From positions 1,046,140 through 1,054,955 of the forward strand of contig CM001047.1 of NCBI GenBank assembly GCA_000183865.1: a stretch of DNA of 8,816 nucleotides, written 5' to 3'. Both the position numbers and the translations under genes were made by a program. The DNA is from Listeria marthii FSL S4-120 (GTDB taxonomy: Bacteria; Bacillota; Bacilli; Lactobacillales; Listeriaceae). The notes beneath the pieces are model-generated. The model worked only from the letters and a program-made list of their open reading frames with translations. It ran no database searches and had not been told where the DNA came from. Shown piece by piece: positions 1 through 7,785 of the stretch. Each line of letters opens with the position of its first letter. Within the stretch, counting starts at the first letter, position 1.

Positions 1-23
1 CCGCCTCTCACGCTGGTTTTTTT
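1..23 (+). terminator. Probable right half of a rho-independent terminator cut by the window edge
   Basis: A GC-rich block at 1-16 is followed at once by seven T residues (17-23), in strongly AT-rich surroundings. This is the form of the descending arm and U-tract of an intrinsic terminator read on the plus strand. The matching ascending arm would have to lie left of position 1, so the hairpin cannot be confirmed. The minus-strand gene at 38-2044 ends 15 bp away, and on its strand the same block follows an A-rich stretch. The element could therefore serve convergent genes from both sides. Confidence 0.45.
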
Positions 24-37
24 GTATTTATAATAGA

Positions 38-2044
38 TTAAGATTTAGTGATGTAAATAAGGTCTTTCAAGAAGTCTTTGTAATATGGTGATTCAAAGTG
101 AGAAAATGAATGTCCAAATGGATAGTTAAAGTCACCTATATATGTCTTTTTAGAAAAGTCGATTACTCTTGCTTCTGGTAATTTGGATAAGAAATAATTA
201 TTCAGACGATCCCAGAAGTAATTATTTTTTTCAATAGCCATTTTATTTTTATAGGCAACAACTTTACCGTCTTCATCATAATAGGAAGTAGTAAATCCAC
301 CTAAATTTAAAATAACTCGATCAGCAGGAATAATCTCCGTTAGTTTTTCGATGAATTGATCTGCATAACCTTTCCACTCATTAAAGTATGCTTCGTTATC
401 AATATGATCCAAAATTCTCTCATAAGAAATATCATTTAGTAACTGACTTTGTTCGATAACATAAGATAGTGTAATAGCTGCTTCTTTATTTACCCAGATA
501 ACAGGTCGAATCACGTCTGGATAAAGGTCGATTAGGAAATAATCGGAATTAGAGTTTTTAAGGTTAGTAAAGAAGTCTTTTTTCCAATCTTCCTCTACAA
601 ACGATTTTTCTCCTTTTGCAATATCAGTATATTTATCCAGATTAATTTGCTCAACAGGTTTAGTCATGATACTGATAATAGACGAATGGAATTGAGTGAA
701 GCTACATTCAAAGAAGGCTTTATAATCTGGGTTAAAGAAAGGAGATGAATTAAAAGCGTTACGGCTAAAGCAAGTTCCCATAACAGCAATTTTAGTAACA
801 TCTTCTTTAATCTTAGGTGCAGCGACAGTAAAGCAAGATAAATTATTGAACTCATTTTTTGTTAATTGTGCTTTGAATTCTTTGTTTGCAATATCAAAGA
901 ATTCGGAGGAGTCCAGATCAATCGTATTTGGTACTAAAATAGGTAGGTCAGGCATGTTTTGGGAACGAAGGAAGAAATCCCAAGTCGCGTCTGGTTTGTT
1001 GATTGGGCCAACTAGAAATTCTTTTTTACTAATCTGTGCAGAATATTTTGTAAGCCCTTTTTTCAGTGGCCAAACTTGTTCTACGTTATATTCGAAAGTA
1101 TTTGCTTTTTTGTCCAATCGTTTAGCGACAATTTGACTATCAGAAAAGCTGCTTTCTAATTTGAATTGTAATGTAATATCGCTTTTTGATTCTTTCAATT
1201 GAGTCAAACTAATTAATCCTTGAATATTCTTTTTGAAATAGAAGGATAATCGGTTAGAACCAGTAACATAAGAACGTAGTGTAGCGAAAAGTGGTGCGCC
1301 TATTTCAATTTCTCTAGGGATAGAAGGTTTCATATCTGGCTTAATGGACAAGAATGCAGATAAGCCTTCTTTCTTTTCGTTCGGTGAAACTTCAATCATA
1401 GCGTCCAGGATATTTGTGTTGTCTACTAAGAAATCAGCAGACAGTTCTTTTACAGGTACCGAGAAACTAACCGTATTGTCATTAATAATCCCTAAATCAA
1501 TGATTTGTTGTTGCTCATGGAATAAGTAAAAGCTTGGTGTAGGTCTGCGTTTCAGAATCAGCTTTGCATTAAAGTCGCTAGCTGGAAGGGATGAATTGAT
1601 TTTAATCATACCAGACATAACATCTGTAGATAGCGTATAACTATCAATGGAAGCTACTAATTCCACCGGTTTACTTACTAATGTCAAAATACCTTCTGGG
1701 AAATCAAATTGATACTGATAAAGCGAATTAGCTGGTTGGAAAGGTTTATTGATAATAGGCCCATCAGTAGTTAAATTAGTGTATGGATAGTCGCCATTTA
1801 CTTTGAATTTCCAAACGGTTTGGTTGTTAGGTAGAGAAAGATTGGCAAGTTCATCAACAGAAATAAGCGCTGTGAATGAATTCTTATCTTGCGTAAAAGG
1901 AATATCTAACTTTTGTTCAGGGTGTTTATATTCTCGGATTTCGTTGTAGTATGCTTGGATACTACTGATTTTTCCATCAGAAAAACCTTGTAACTTCCAT
2001 GTTTTAGATTCTAATAGCTGAATTTCCTTAATATAAAATTTCAT
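38..2044 (-). CDS. DUF6270/SGNH-like domain protein with beta-rich repeated N-terminal region
   Basis: This is a 668-residue protein. The ATG is preceded by AAGGAG (2051-2056 on the plus strand) with 6-nt spacing, which fixes the start. There is no signal peptide or membrane segment, so it is probably cytoplasmic. Residues 1 to about 360 are beta-rich and seem to hold three degenerate repeats. Similar blocks begin at N55, N190 and N315, and each is followed by a stretch around W78-K79-F80, M216-I217 or W355-D356-F357. From about residue 415 the protein resembles DUF6270: hydrophobic strand, then G423-T-C-F-S-R428, later DLYPD (506-510), and a terminal D638...GHSFSH (644-649). This pattern recalls an SGNH/GDSL hydrolase, with a nucleophile Ser/Cys in the first block and a C-terminal Asp/His pair, but I infer the catalytic roles. 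It is transcribed away from the glycosyltransferase operon. A role modifying or binding a cell-wall polymer precursor is plausible. The reaction is unknown. Confidence 0.9.
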   Translation of the reverse strand: MKFYIKEIQLLESKTWKLQGFSDGKISSIQAYYNEIREYKHPEQKLDIPFTQDKNSFTALISVDELANLSLPNNQTVWKFKVNGDYPYTNLTTDGPIINKPFQPANSLYQYQFDFPEGILTLVSKPVELVASIDSYTLSTDVMSGMIKINSSLPASDFNAKLILKRRPTPSFYLFHEQQQIIDLGIINDNTVSFSVPVKELSADFLVDNTNILDAMIEVSPNEKKEGLSAFLSIKPDMKPSIPREIEIGAPLFATLRSYVTGSNRLSFYFKKNIQGLISLTQLKESKSDITLQFKLESSFSDSQIVAKRLDKKANTFEYNVEQVWPLKKGLTKYSAQISKKEFLVGPINKPDATWDFFLRSQNMPDLPILVPNTIDLDSSEFFDIANKEFKAQLTKNEFNNLSCFTVAAPKIKEDVTKIAVMGTCFSRNAFNSSPFFNPDYKAFFECSFTQFHSSIISIMTKPVEQINLDKYTDIAKGEKSFVEEDWKKDFFTNLKNSNSDYFLIDLYPDVIRPVIWVNKEAAITLSYVIEQSQLLNDISYERILDHIDNEAYFNEWKGYADQFIEKLTEIIPADRVILNLGGFTTSYYDEDGKVVAYKNKMAIEKNNYFWDRLNNYFLSKLPEARVIDFSKKTYIGDFNYPFGHSFSHFESPYYKDFLKDLIYITKS

Positions 2045-2077
2045 CTTTAACTCCTTAAAATTTAATTATCATAGTAT

Positions 2078-2109
2078 ATTTTAGCATATTTTAATAAAAT
2101 TCCCTACAA
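2078..2109 (-). promoter_or_regulatory. Candidate promoter for the DUF6270-like gene
   Basis: On the minus strand an extended -10 (TGCTAAAAT, hexamer at 2078-2083) lies 33 bp before the ATG. The only -35-like hexamer is TTGTAG (2104-2109), with a 20-bp spacer that is too long for a good sigma-A promoter. The extended -10 TG could compensate. The region is very AT-rich, so chance matches are easy and this is a weak call. Confidence 0.35.
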
Positions 2110-2175
2110 AAAATAATTAAAATTAGCTGATTGTAGCTTTGTTTTGAAAAGATCTAAGTTTGATTTGAAGATAGC

Positions 2176-2211
2176 GATGTAATGAGGAAGATTGATTCTG
2201 ATGTAAAGTGG
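2176..2211. repeat. Short imperfect direct repeat in the divergent intergenic region
   Basis: GATGTAATGAGG (2176-2187) and GATGTAAAGTGG (2200-2211) match at 10 of 12 positions and begin 24 bp apart. A shorter copy, GATGTGG, follows at 2216-2222. The repeats lie upstream of the plus-strand promoter candidate, where activator sites would be expected, but nothing identifies a regulator. Confidence 0.3.
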
Positions 2212-2252
2212 CTGAGATGTGGCTATACAGTGGATAATTTTTGCATAGATAG

Positions 2253-2281
2253 TTGATAAACTGTTGTAAATAAGATATGCT
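2253..2281 (+). promoter_or_regulatory. Candidate sigma-A promoter for the glycosyltransferase operon
   Basis: TTGATA (2253-2258, 5 of 6 to consensus) and TATGCT (2276-2281, 4 of 6) are separated by exactly 17 bp. The predicted transcription start is near 2288, about 40 bp before the first GTG. The -10 hexamer lies inside the left arm of the inverted repeat at 2274-2312. No other promoter was sought in detail in the packed genes downstream, and the short gaps leave little room for one. Confidence 0.45.
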
Positions 2282-2312
2282 GTAGATACTGAATTTTATA
2301 GAATAGCATATC
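2274..2312. repeat. Perfect 8-bp inverted repeat just upstream of the ribosome binding site
   Basis: GATATGCT (2274-2281) and AGCATATC (2305-2312) are perfect reverse complements separated by 23 bp. In RNA a G-U and a U-A pair would extend the stem to 10 bp. The right arm ends 3 bp before the AAGGGG site. If transcription starts near 2288, only the right arm is in the message and the repeat would act as DNA, for example as an operator. If it starts further upstream, the hairpin could shade the ribosome binding site. Confidence 0.5.
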
Positions 2313-2315
2313 AGT

Positions 2316-2321
2316 AAGGGG
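2316..2321 (+). promoter_or_regulatory. Ribosome binding site for the GtrB-like gene
   Basis: AAGGGG precedes two in-frame GTG codons: 2327, with 5-nt spacing, and 2333, with 11-nt spacing. Both are possible starts. I chose 2327, but the spacing does not settle it, and the choice changes the protein by only two residues. Confidence 0.6.
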
Positions 2322-2326
2322 TTGTA

Positions 2327-3316
2327 GTGAGAGTGGAAAAACCATTTTTAACAGTTGTGGTGCCTTGTTATAATGAAGAGGAAGTTCTAAGTGAGAGCGT
2401 GACACAACTAACAAATATTATACAAAAATTAGTGATGAGTGAATCAATCAGCGACAAAAGTCAGATTATGTTCGTAGATGATGGCAGTAAAGATAAAACT
2501 TGGGAACTTATACAACAATACTCAGAATCAAATGAACATGTTTCTGGATTAAAATTAAGTCGCAATTACGGACATCAAGGAGCTTTGCTTGCAGGACTAA
2601 CGGAAGCACACGCATATTCCGATTGTGTGGTATCTATTGATGCGGATTTACAAGATGATGTGAATGCAATTATTGAGTTCATAGAAAAATACCATGAAGG
2701 CTTTGATGTCGTTTATGGTGTACGCGACAAACGTGACACAGACACTTACTTTAAACGAAATTCAGCGTTAGCTTTCTATAGAATTATGAGTAAACTAGGG
2801 GTTAATATGGTTCCGAATCATGCGGACTATCGATTACTTAGTAAACGAGCATTGACCGAATTTTTACGTTATAAAGAAGAAAATATGTTTATCCGTGGTA
2901 TTGTGCCGTTGTTAGGATTTAAATCAACGAAAGTCTTCTATAATAGAAATGAACGATTTGCTGGTGAATCCAAATATCCATTAAAGAAAATGGTGTTATT
3001 TGCTGTGGATGGGATTACTTCTTTCAGTGTTGCGCCTATTCGATTATTGCTAGTTCTTGGATCTGTTATTTTTATGATAGGTGTAGTTATGGGGATTTAT
3101 GCAATCATCCAAAAAATTGTTGGTGCAGTCGTGCCTGGTTGGACTTCTTTAATTGTTTCGCTATGGTTAATTGGCGGTATTCAATTAATTGGTATTGGTG
3201 TACTAGGTGAGTACATCGGAAAAATCTTCAAACAAGTCAAAGAACGTCCTCGCTTTACGATAGAGGAAAATGTTTTTGAAATGAAATGCAAGGAAAATAA
3301 AATCAACGAGAGATAG
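2327..3316 (+). CDS. GtrB/CsbB-type polyprenyl-phosphate glycosyltransferase (GT2, DPM1-like)
   Basis: This 329-residue protein starts with GTG. The GT-A domain shows all the family blocks: PCYNEEE (13-19), VDDGSKDKT (50-58), LSRNYGHQGA (77-86), the metal-binding D105-A-D107 followed by LQDD, an arginine-rich VYGVRDKRD (129-137), and RFAGESKYPLKK (210-221). Two membrane helices follow, at about 235-262 and 271-297, with the typical GVLGEYIGKI at the end of the second. In this family the enzyme moves a sugar from a nucleotide sugar to undecaprenyl or dolichyl phosphate on the cytoplasmic face. The sugar cannot be read from the sequence. It is the first gene of the operon, 11 bp before a GT-C-like partner, matching the GtrB-GtrC arrangement in which the lipid-linked sugar is used outside the membrane to decorate a polymer. 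The length is normal for the family. No gtrA/gtcA flippase is adjacent. Confidence 0.93.
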   Translation: MRVEKPFLTVVVPCYNEEEVLSESVTQLTNIIQKLVMSESISDKSQIMFVDDGSKDKTWELIQQYSESNEHVSGLKLSRNYGHQGALLAGLTEAHAYSDCVVSIDADLQDDVNAIIEFIEKYHEGFDVVYGVRDKRDTDTYFKRNSALAFYRIMSKLGVNMVPNHADYRLLSKRALTEFLRYKEENMFIRGIVPLLGFKSTKVFYNRNERFAGESKYPLKKMVLFAVDGITSFSVAPIRLLLVLGSVIFMIGVVMGIYAIIQKIVGAVVPGWTSLIVSLWLIGGIQLIGIGVLGEYIGKIFKQVKERPRFTIEENVFEMKCKENKINER

Positions 3317-3327
3317 GTGTAAAGAAA

Positions 3328-5430
3328 GTGAAGAATAGGTTAGCTTATATTTTTAATGCGTTTTTTATACTTATTTTTGGTTACTTACTTTGCATAAGCA
3401 TTTTTAAACCGCAAGAGATTAGTTTTAATCATCCGAGTATATTTATTATTTTTAGTGCTGCGGCGCTTTTAGTTCTTATTGGAATTTATCAGTTATTTAC
3501 GAAATTGAATAAAAAAGGAGATGGTGTAATAACCATCTTTTTGGTGAGTTTGATTATATTAACACAAATATATTTGCTGTTTTCATTGCAAATGGACTCA
3601 TTTGCGGATGCTTTTGTTATCAAAGGTGAGGCCTTGAAAATGCTTGCTAACGGTGGGCATGCGACGGTGCAAGATTACTTTTTAATGTATCCTAATAATG
3701 TATTCATAACAATTATTAGATATTGGTTATATTCTTTTGGGGGAACACTGGGTATTACTAATACGTATTTAATAGAAAGTGCCTTCCTATTTGTTTGTAT
3801 GAATATAACGATTTTCGCATTGTTTTGGATTGTTCGTAAAGAAAATGGTAACAAGTTTGGGAACATTTATTTATTAATTGTGCTATTTTGTGTACCATTA
3901 CTTGGTTATATTTGGTATTTTTATACAGATACACTTGTATTACCTTTTGCTGCATTAATTGCATTATTTTATTATTTATACACGAAAAATAATAAGTGGT
4001 GGTACTTTATTATTATTGGACTATTGTTCGCGATAGGGTATCAAATTAAGCCGAATATTATAATTTTACTTCCAGCAATGCTGATTCATCTATGTTTTAT
4101 AAGAAATTGGCGAAAAATTATTTTGAATGCGGTAGTTTTAATGGTTTGCTTTTTCGGATTAAATACTGCGTTTACACCAATTGCAGAGAGTTATGGTTTT
4201 GAAAAAGATCCGACAGTAGAATTTCCGCAAACGCATTGGCTTATGATGGGCCTTGGTGATCCTGCTGGCCGTTATAATCGAGATGATGTAACTTATACTT
4301 CTGAATTTAAAACAAAGAAAGAAAAAGAAGAAGCTAATATCGAAAAAATTAAAGAGCGAATTGAAGAACATGGGGCACTGGGCTTATTGAAACTTTTTGA
4401 TAATAAGGTGTTAAATACATGGACAGACGGGACGCGTGCGTATACATGGTATATTAATTCAGCACTTGACTATCCTGCGCCATACGATTATTTCTTTGGA
4501 GATAAACGTGTTGTAACAGAATTGCCTGCTCAGATGTTCCATATTATCAATTTGTTTTTAATTTGTTTAGGTGCTTTGCGTTTTTATAAGAAAAAGGAAT
4601 TCGATATGTCCTTTTTCGTCAATATTGCACTCGTTGGTGTTTGGTTGTTCCATTTATTTTGGGAAGCAAATCAACGTTATATCATGTTTATCACACCACT
4701 GATGATTTTGTCCTCTATCTATGGATTTAAATTTATAGTAGAATCGTTATATACGAAGAAGTTCGACTTAAAAAAAGGGCTTAGAAAAGGCTTTTTAATC
4801 GTCAGTTTCTGTGTGTTTTTATTGAGTACCGTTATTTTTGCATATATTGGAAACACTGTTACAGGGCAAACACAAGATATCAATAAGTACCTTGTGAAAC
4901 AAAGCTATGCTCACATACAGCTTGCGGTTAATAGTCAACAAATTGTCAAGCAGACATTTAATGTAAGTGATCCATTCAATTCTATTCAATTAGCTATTCT
5001 AAAAGCCCCTGATGCGGATAGTAAATATCAAATCAAGGTTATTAATAAAACAAATAAAAAAGAGGTTTACGATGAAGTGATAGATGGCTCAGAGTTTGAG
5101 GAATCACAAAACTATCAAATAAATGTAAATGAAAAGCCAAAAGGCAAAACAGAGTATGTTATTGAAGTCTATCAAGTAGAAAATAAAAATCCTAAAGAAC
5201 CGTTGATGTTAGGTACTTACATTTCGGATATAGTGGATCTTTACCCTTACGGAGCGCTTTACATTAAAGGCAAAGCAAGAGAGAAACAAGATATTGGATT
5301 TAGTATTTCGAACGTCGCTTCTGAGCCGATAATACCGAAATATGTATCTATTATTTTTGATATAGGTGTTATAATTATTTTTGCAGGAACATATTATGTA
5401 TTTAGAAGAAAAGCAGAAGACAATGGATGA
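3328..5430 (+). CDS. Multi-spanning GT-C-like membrane glycosyltransferase
   Basis: This is a 700-residue integral membrane protein. It starts with GTG, and its Shine-Dalgarno AGGTG (3315-3319) overlaps the stop codon of the preceding gene, which suggests translational coupling. About ten hydrophobic segments lie between residues 5 and 510. After the third comes an acidic loop with D90 and D94 (MDSFADAF), followed by YPNN (121-124). In GT-C enzymes the first outer loop carries the catalytic Asp, so D90 or D94 is my candidate. Other marks are YTDTL (199-203), a charged loop at about 325-350 rich in K and E, and EANQRY (446-451) in a late helix. Residues about 510-665 are hydrophilic, probably an external beta-rich domain, and a final helix (672-692) anchors the C-terminus. 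The likely role is transfer of the lipid-linked sugar made by the upstream enzyme to a wall polymer outside the cell. The acceptor and linkage are unknown. Assignment to GT-C rests on topology and motifs, not on an overall match. Confidence 0.8.
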   Translation: MKNRLAYIFNAFFILIFGYLLCISIFKPQEISFNHPSIFIIFSAAALLVLIGIYQLFTKLNKKGDGVITIFLVSLIILTQIYLLFSLQMDSFADAFVIKGEALKMLANGGHATVQDYFLMYPNNVFITIIRYWLYSFGGTLGITNTYLIESAFLFVCMNITIFALFWIVRKENGNKFGNIYLLIVLFCVPLLGYIWYFYTDTLVLPFAALIALFYYLYTKNNKWWYFIIIGLLFAIGYQIKPNIIILLPAMLIHLCFIRNWRKIILNAVVLMVCFFGLNTAFTPIAESYGFEKDPTVEFPQTHWLMMGLGDPAGRYNRDDVTYTSEFKTKKEKEEANIEKIKERIEEHGALGLLKLFDNKVLNTWTDGTRAYTWYINSALDYPAPYDYFFGDKRVVTELPAQMFHIINLFLICLGALRFYKKKEFDMSFFVNIALVGVWLFHLFWEANQRYIMFITPLMILSSIYGFKFIVESLYTKKFDLKKGLRKGFLIVSFCVFLLSTVIFAYIGNTVTGQTQDINKYLVKQSYAHIQLAVNSQQIVKQTFNVSDPFNSIQLAILKAPDADSKYQIKVINKTNKKEVYDEVIDGSEFEESQNYQINVNEKPKGKTEYVIEVYQVENKNPKEPLMLGTYISDIVDLYPYGALYIKGKAREKQDIGFSISNVASEPIIPKYVSIIFDIGVIIIFAGTYYVFRRKAEDNG

Positions 5431-5460
5431 CATATATTTTGAATTGGGGAGAGTCTATAA

Positions 5461-7785
5461 ATGAACATTGATTCAAATAATAACATCGATAAGAATCGAG
5501 AAGCCGGAATTAGTATTATTATTCCACTCTATAATGTGGAAGAAGTAATTCTGGAAACACTCGAAAGCATTCATGAGCAAACATTTGACATGTACGAAGT
5601 TTTATTAATTGACGATGGTTCAACTGATAAAACAATAGAGATGGTAACGGAATATATTTCGGATAAGCCAAAATTTAAGTTGTATACACAACCGAATGGT
5701 GGACCAGCTTCGGCTAGAAATCATGGCTTACGTCTAGCAAATAGAATGTATATTTGTTTTGTAGATAGTGATGATATTATTCCAAACTACGCATTGCAAC
5801 TTATGTATGATGGGGCAATTTCCACTGGTTCAAAATTAATTACTGGTGCAACGAAGCGATTTAATTCCGAGGATGAATGGTTTATTCCGATGCATATTCA
5901 ATATAATATTGCGAAACCGGGACTGAAAACATTGTTAAAAAATCCGGAATTGTTTTATTCGATTGGCCCTTGTGCGAAGTTATACCATCATTCGTTAATA
6001 GATGGTGTGTTTTTCCCTGAGAATATTCGTTATGGTGAAGATCAACCTTTTGTTTTACATGCTTTATTGCAAGCTGAAGAAATTTATACTGTGGAGAAAG
6101 TGGTTTATTACTACCGTTTACGTGACGGCGAATCGCAATCTTTAACGCAGTCTGTCAATAAAGACCCAATTCGCATTTTAAAATCTGTTTTTCAAATTTT
6201 TGACTACGGGGAAGCAGAGTTACTGAAAAATAATACTGAATATGAAGTAGCGTTAAAATACTATCAACGTGTATCCAGTATTGAACTATGGGGCGCTTTG
6301 AGAGCGGCTATCGAAAGCAAGAAAAGCGAAAATCAAAAAATTGCGTTTACGATGACGTTAGATTGGTTGAAAACAAAATCAGATGACTTCCTAAACATTA
6401 TCCCTTCGTTTAGATATTTCTTATTGTTTAGTAGCATTGAGCGCGTTCGCTACATTACGAAAGATAATAAAGAAAACTATCGCCAACTCATTTCCTATTT
6501 ATGGGGAAGACAAGGCGAAGAGGCTAAAATCGCATTTAGAAAAACGTATCCTGTCCATATGAAAGCTGCTTTACAAATTATCGAAAATAATAACTGGAGT
6601 GATGCACGTAAAATCTCCTTTAAATTTATTATTCGTCGTCAATTTAAAGCACCTATTTTGATTCGTAAAATAAGCAGAGGGATCATCTTTAGAATTGCTA
6701 CGTGGCTGCCGCGTAAAAAGGATCAAGTGATTTTGGCTACAGAACGTAGTACAAGTTTAGAAGGTAATTTATTAGCTATTTATGATTACATGTTTTATCA
6801 CAACATGCCGCAAAAAGTATATGTGTTTTTAAAGAAAAATCGTAATTGGTTTGAAATGTTCCAATTGTATTATGCGCTTGGGCGAACTAAAACGATTGTG
6901 CTTGATGATTATTACAATAAAATTTATGGTTTGAAGTTTAATAAAAAAACACATGTTATCCAATCATGGCATGCGACAGGTGCTTTCAAGAAGTTTGGTT
7001 TTAGTGCGATGGATGGTACCGACGCCAATACCGAAGAATTTGAAACACGTGCGCACTCGCCGTATACAGATGTACTTGTTAGTTCAGAAGGCATTGTTCC
7101 AGAGTATATGGAAGCCTTTAGAAAACAAGCTAATCAAATTAAACCAATTGGTGTACCAAGAACAGATGTATTTTTCGATCAAGAATATGTAGAGTATACG
7201 AAAGAAAAATATATGAAAATGTATCCGCAACTACGTGATAAAAAAGTGTTGCTTTACGCGCCAACATTCCGCGGTGGTCCGAATGAACGTTTTAATTATA
7301 GCGTTGTGCTCGATATTGCTGCTTTGAAAAAAGAGCTTGGTGATACGCATATTCTTATTTTGAAATTCCATCCTGTTATTAAAAACGTATCGTTCAATGT
7401 GGATGAAGATGATCCATTTATTTTAGATTTAACTTTGAATAATGATATTAATGATTTGATGTTATTCAGTGATGCGCTTATTACGGACTATTCTTCGGTA
7501 ATTTTCGAGTTTAGTTTGATGAATAAACCAATTTATTTCTTTGCTTATGATATTGATGATTATTTGGATGAACGTGGCTTTTATTTCGATTATAAAGCAA
7601 CTATTCCGGGTGAAGTATTTAAAGATACGCCATCGCTAATTAGTTCCATTAAAACTGGAAAATATAATTATGATGAGCTGGAAGTCTTTAAGAAGAAATT
7701 TGTTGGAAGCTTAGATGGCAATTCAACGAAACGTTTTGTAGAGACGTATATTGGAAAAGCGGATGAGGAAGTGAAAGATTTATGA
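5461..7785 (+). CDS. GT2-TagF fusion, GgaB-like teichoic acid synthesis enzyme
   Basis: This 774-residue protein has two enzyme domains. The ATG follows GGGGAGAG (5446-5453) with 7-nt spacing. Residues 17 to about 215 form a GT2 domain: IIIPLYN (19-25), LIDDGSTDKT (49-58), GGPASARNHGL (80-90), the metal-binding V101-DSDD105, GPCAKLY (169-175) and the acceptor-site GEDQPF (192-197). A helical linker spans about 220-410. Residues about 420-760 are a CDP-glycerol glycerophosphotransferase-type domain: ERSTSLEGN (428-436), QSWHATGAFKKFG (501-513) with H504, GVPRTD (564-569), YAPTFR (599-604), KFHP (635-638) with H637, and ITDYSS (674-679). The two His residues and the DYSS loop match the TagF catalytic and phosphate-binding sites. 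B. subtilis GgaB, which makes the minor teichoic acid, has this same architecture at roughly 900 residues. The sugar and the polyol (glycerol or ribitol) cannot be told from sequence. Both domains look intact. Confidence 0.92.
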   Translation: MNIDSNNNIDKNREAGISIIIPLYNVEEVILETLESIHEQTFDMYEVLLIDDGSTDKTIEMVTEYISDKPKFKLYTQPNGGPASARNHGLRLANRMYICFVDSDDIIPNYALQLMYDGAISTGSKLITGATKRFNSEDEWFIPMHIQYNIAKPGLKTLLKNPELFYSIGPCAKLYHHSLIDGVFFPENIRYGEDQPFVLHALLQAEEIYTVEKVVYYYRLRDGESQSLTQSVNKDPIRILKSVFQIFDYGEAELLKNNTEYEVALKYYQRVSSIELWGALRAAIESKKSENQKIAFTMTLDWLKTKSDDFLNIIPSFRYFLLFSSIERVRYITKDNKENYRQLISYLWGRQGEEAKIAFRKTYPVHMKAALQIIENNNWSDARKISFKFIIRRQFKAPILIRKISRGIIFRIATWLPRKKDQVILATERSTSLEGNLLAIYDYMFYHNMPQKVYVFLKKNRNWFEMFQLYYALGRTKTIVLDDYYNKIYGLKFNKKTHVIQSWHATGAFKKFGFSAMDGTDANTEEFETRAHSPYTDVLVSSEGIVPEYMEAFRKQANQIKPIGVPRTDVFFDQEYVEYTKEKYMKMYPQLRDKKVLLYAPTFRGGPNERFNYSVVLDIAALKKELGDTHILILKFHPVIKNVSFNVDEDDPFILDLTLNNDINDLMLFSDALITDYSSVIFEFSLMNKPIYFFAYDIDDYLDERGFYFDYKATIPGEVFKDTPSLISSIKTGKYNYDELEVFKKKFVGSLDGNSTKRFVETYIGKADEEVKDL

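Noticed and set aside
846..1136. Plus-strand 96-codon open frame inside the DUF6270-like gene
   Set aside because: It lies wholly antisense to a well-supported coding region with a good start site, and its translation has no family features.
2104..2295. Minus-strand frame open for about 63 codons in the intergenic region, with a protein-like stretch (PLYIRINLPHYIAIF)
   Set aside because: There is no ATG, GTG or TTG start and no ribosome binding site, and it covers the promoter region of the opposing operon. A frame of this length is easily open by chance. A gene relic cannot be excluded without a protein search.
2223..2414. Minus-strand 63-codon open frame with an ATG
   Set aside because: It overlaps the start of the GtrB-like gene on the other strand, has no clear ribosome binding site and no recognisable motifs.
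5431..5460. 30-bp gap between the GT-C-like and GT2-TagF genes as a site for a terminator or promoter
   Set aside because: It contains only the ribosome binding site of the next gene. No hairpin, T-run or -35/-10 pair is visible.
6953..7192. Plus-strand 79-codon open frame inside the GT2-TagF gene
   Set aside because: It is an out-of-frame shadow of the region encoding the conserved WHATG and GVPRTD motifs, which must be read in the main frame.
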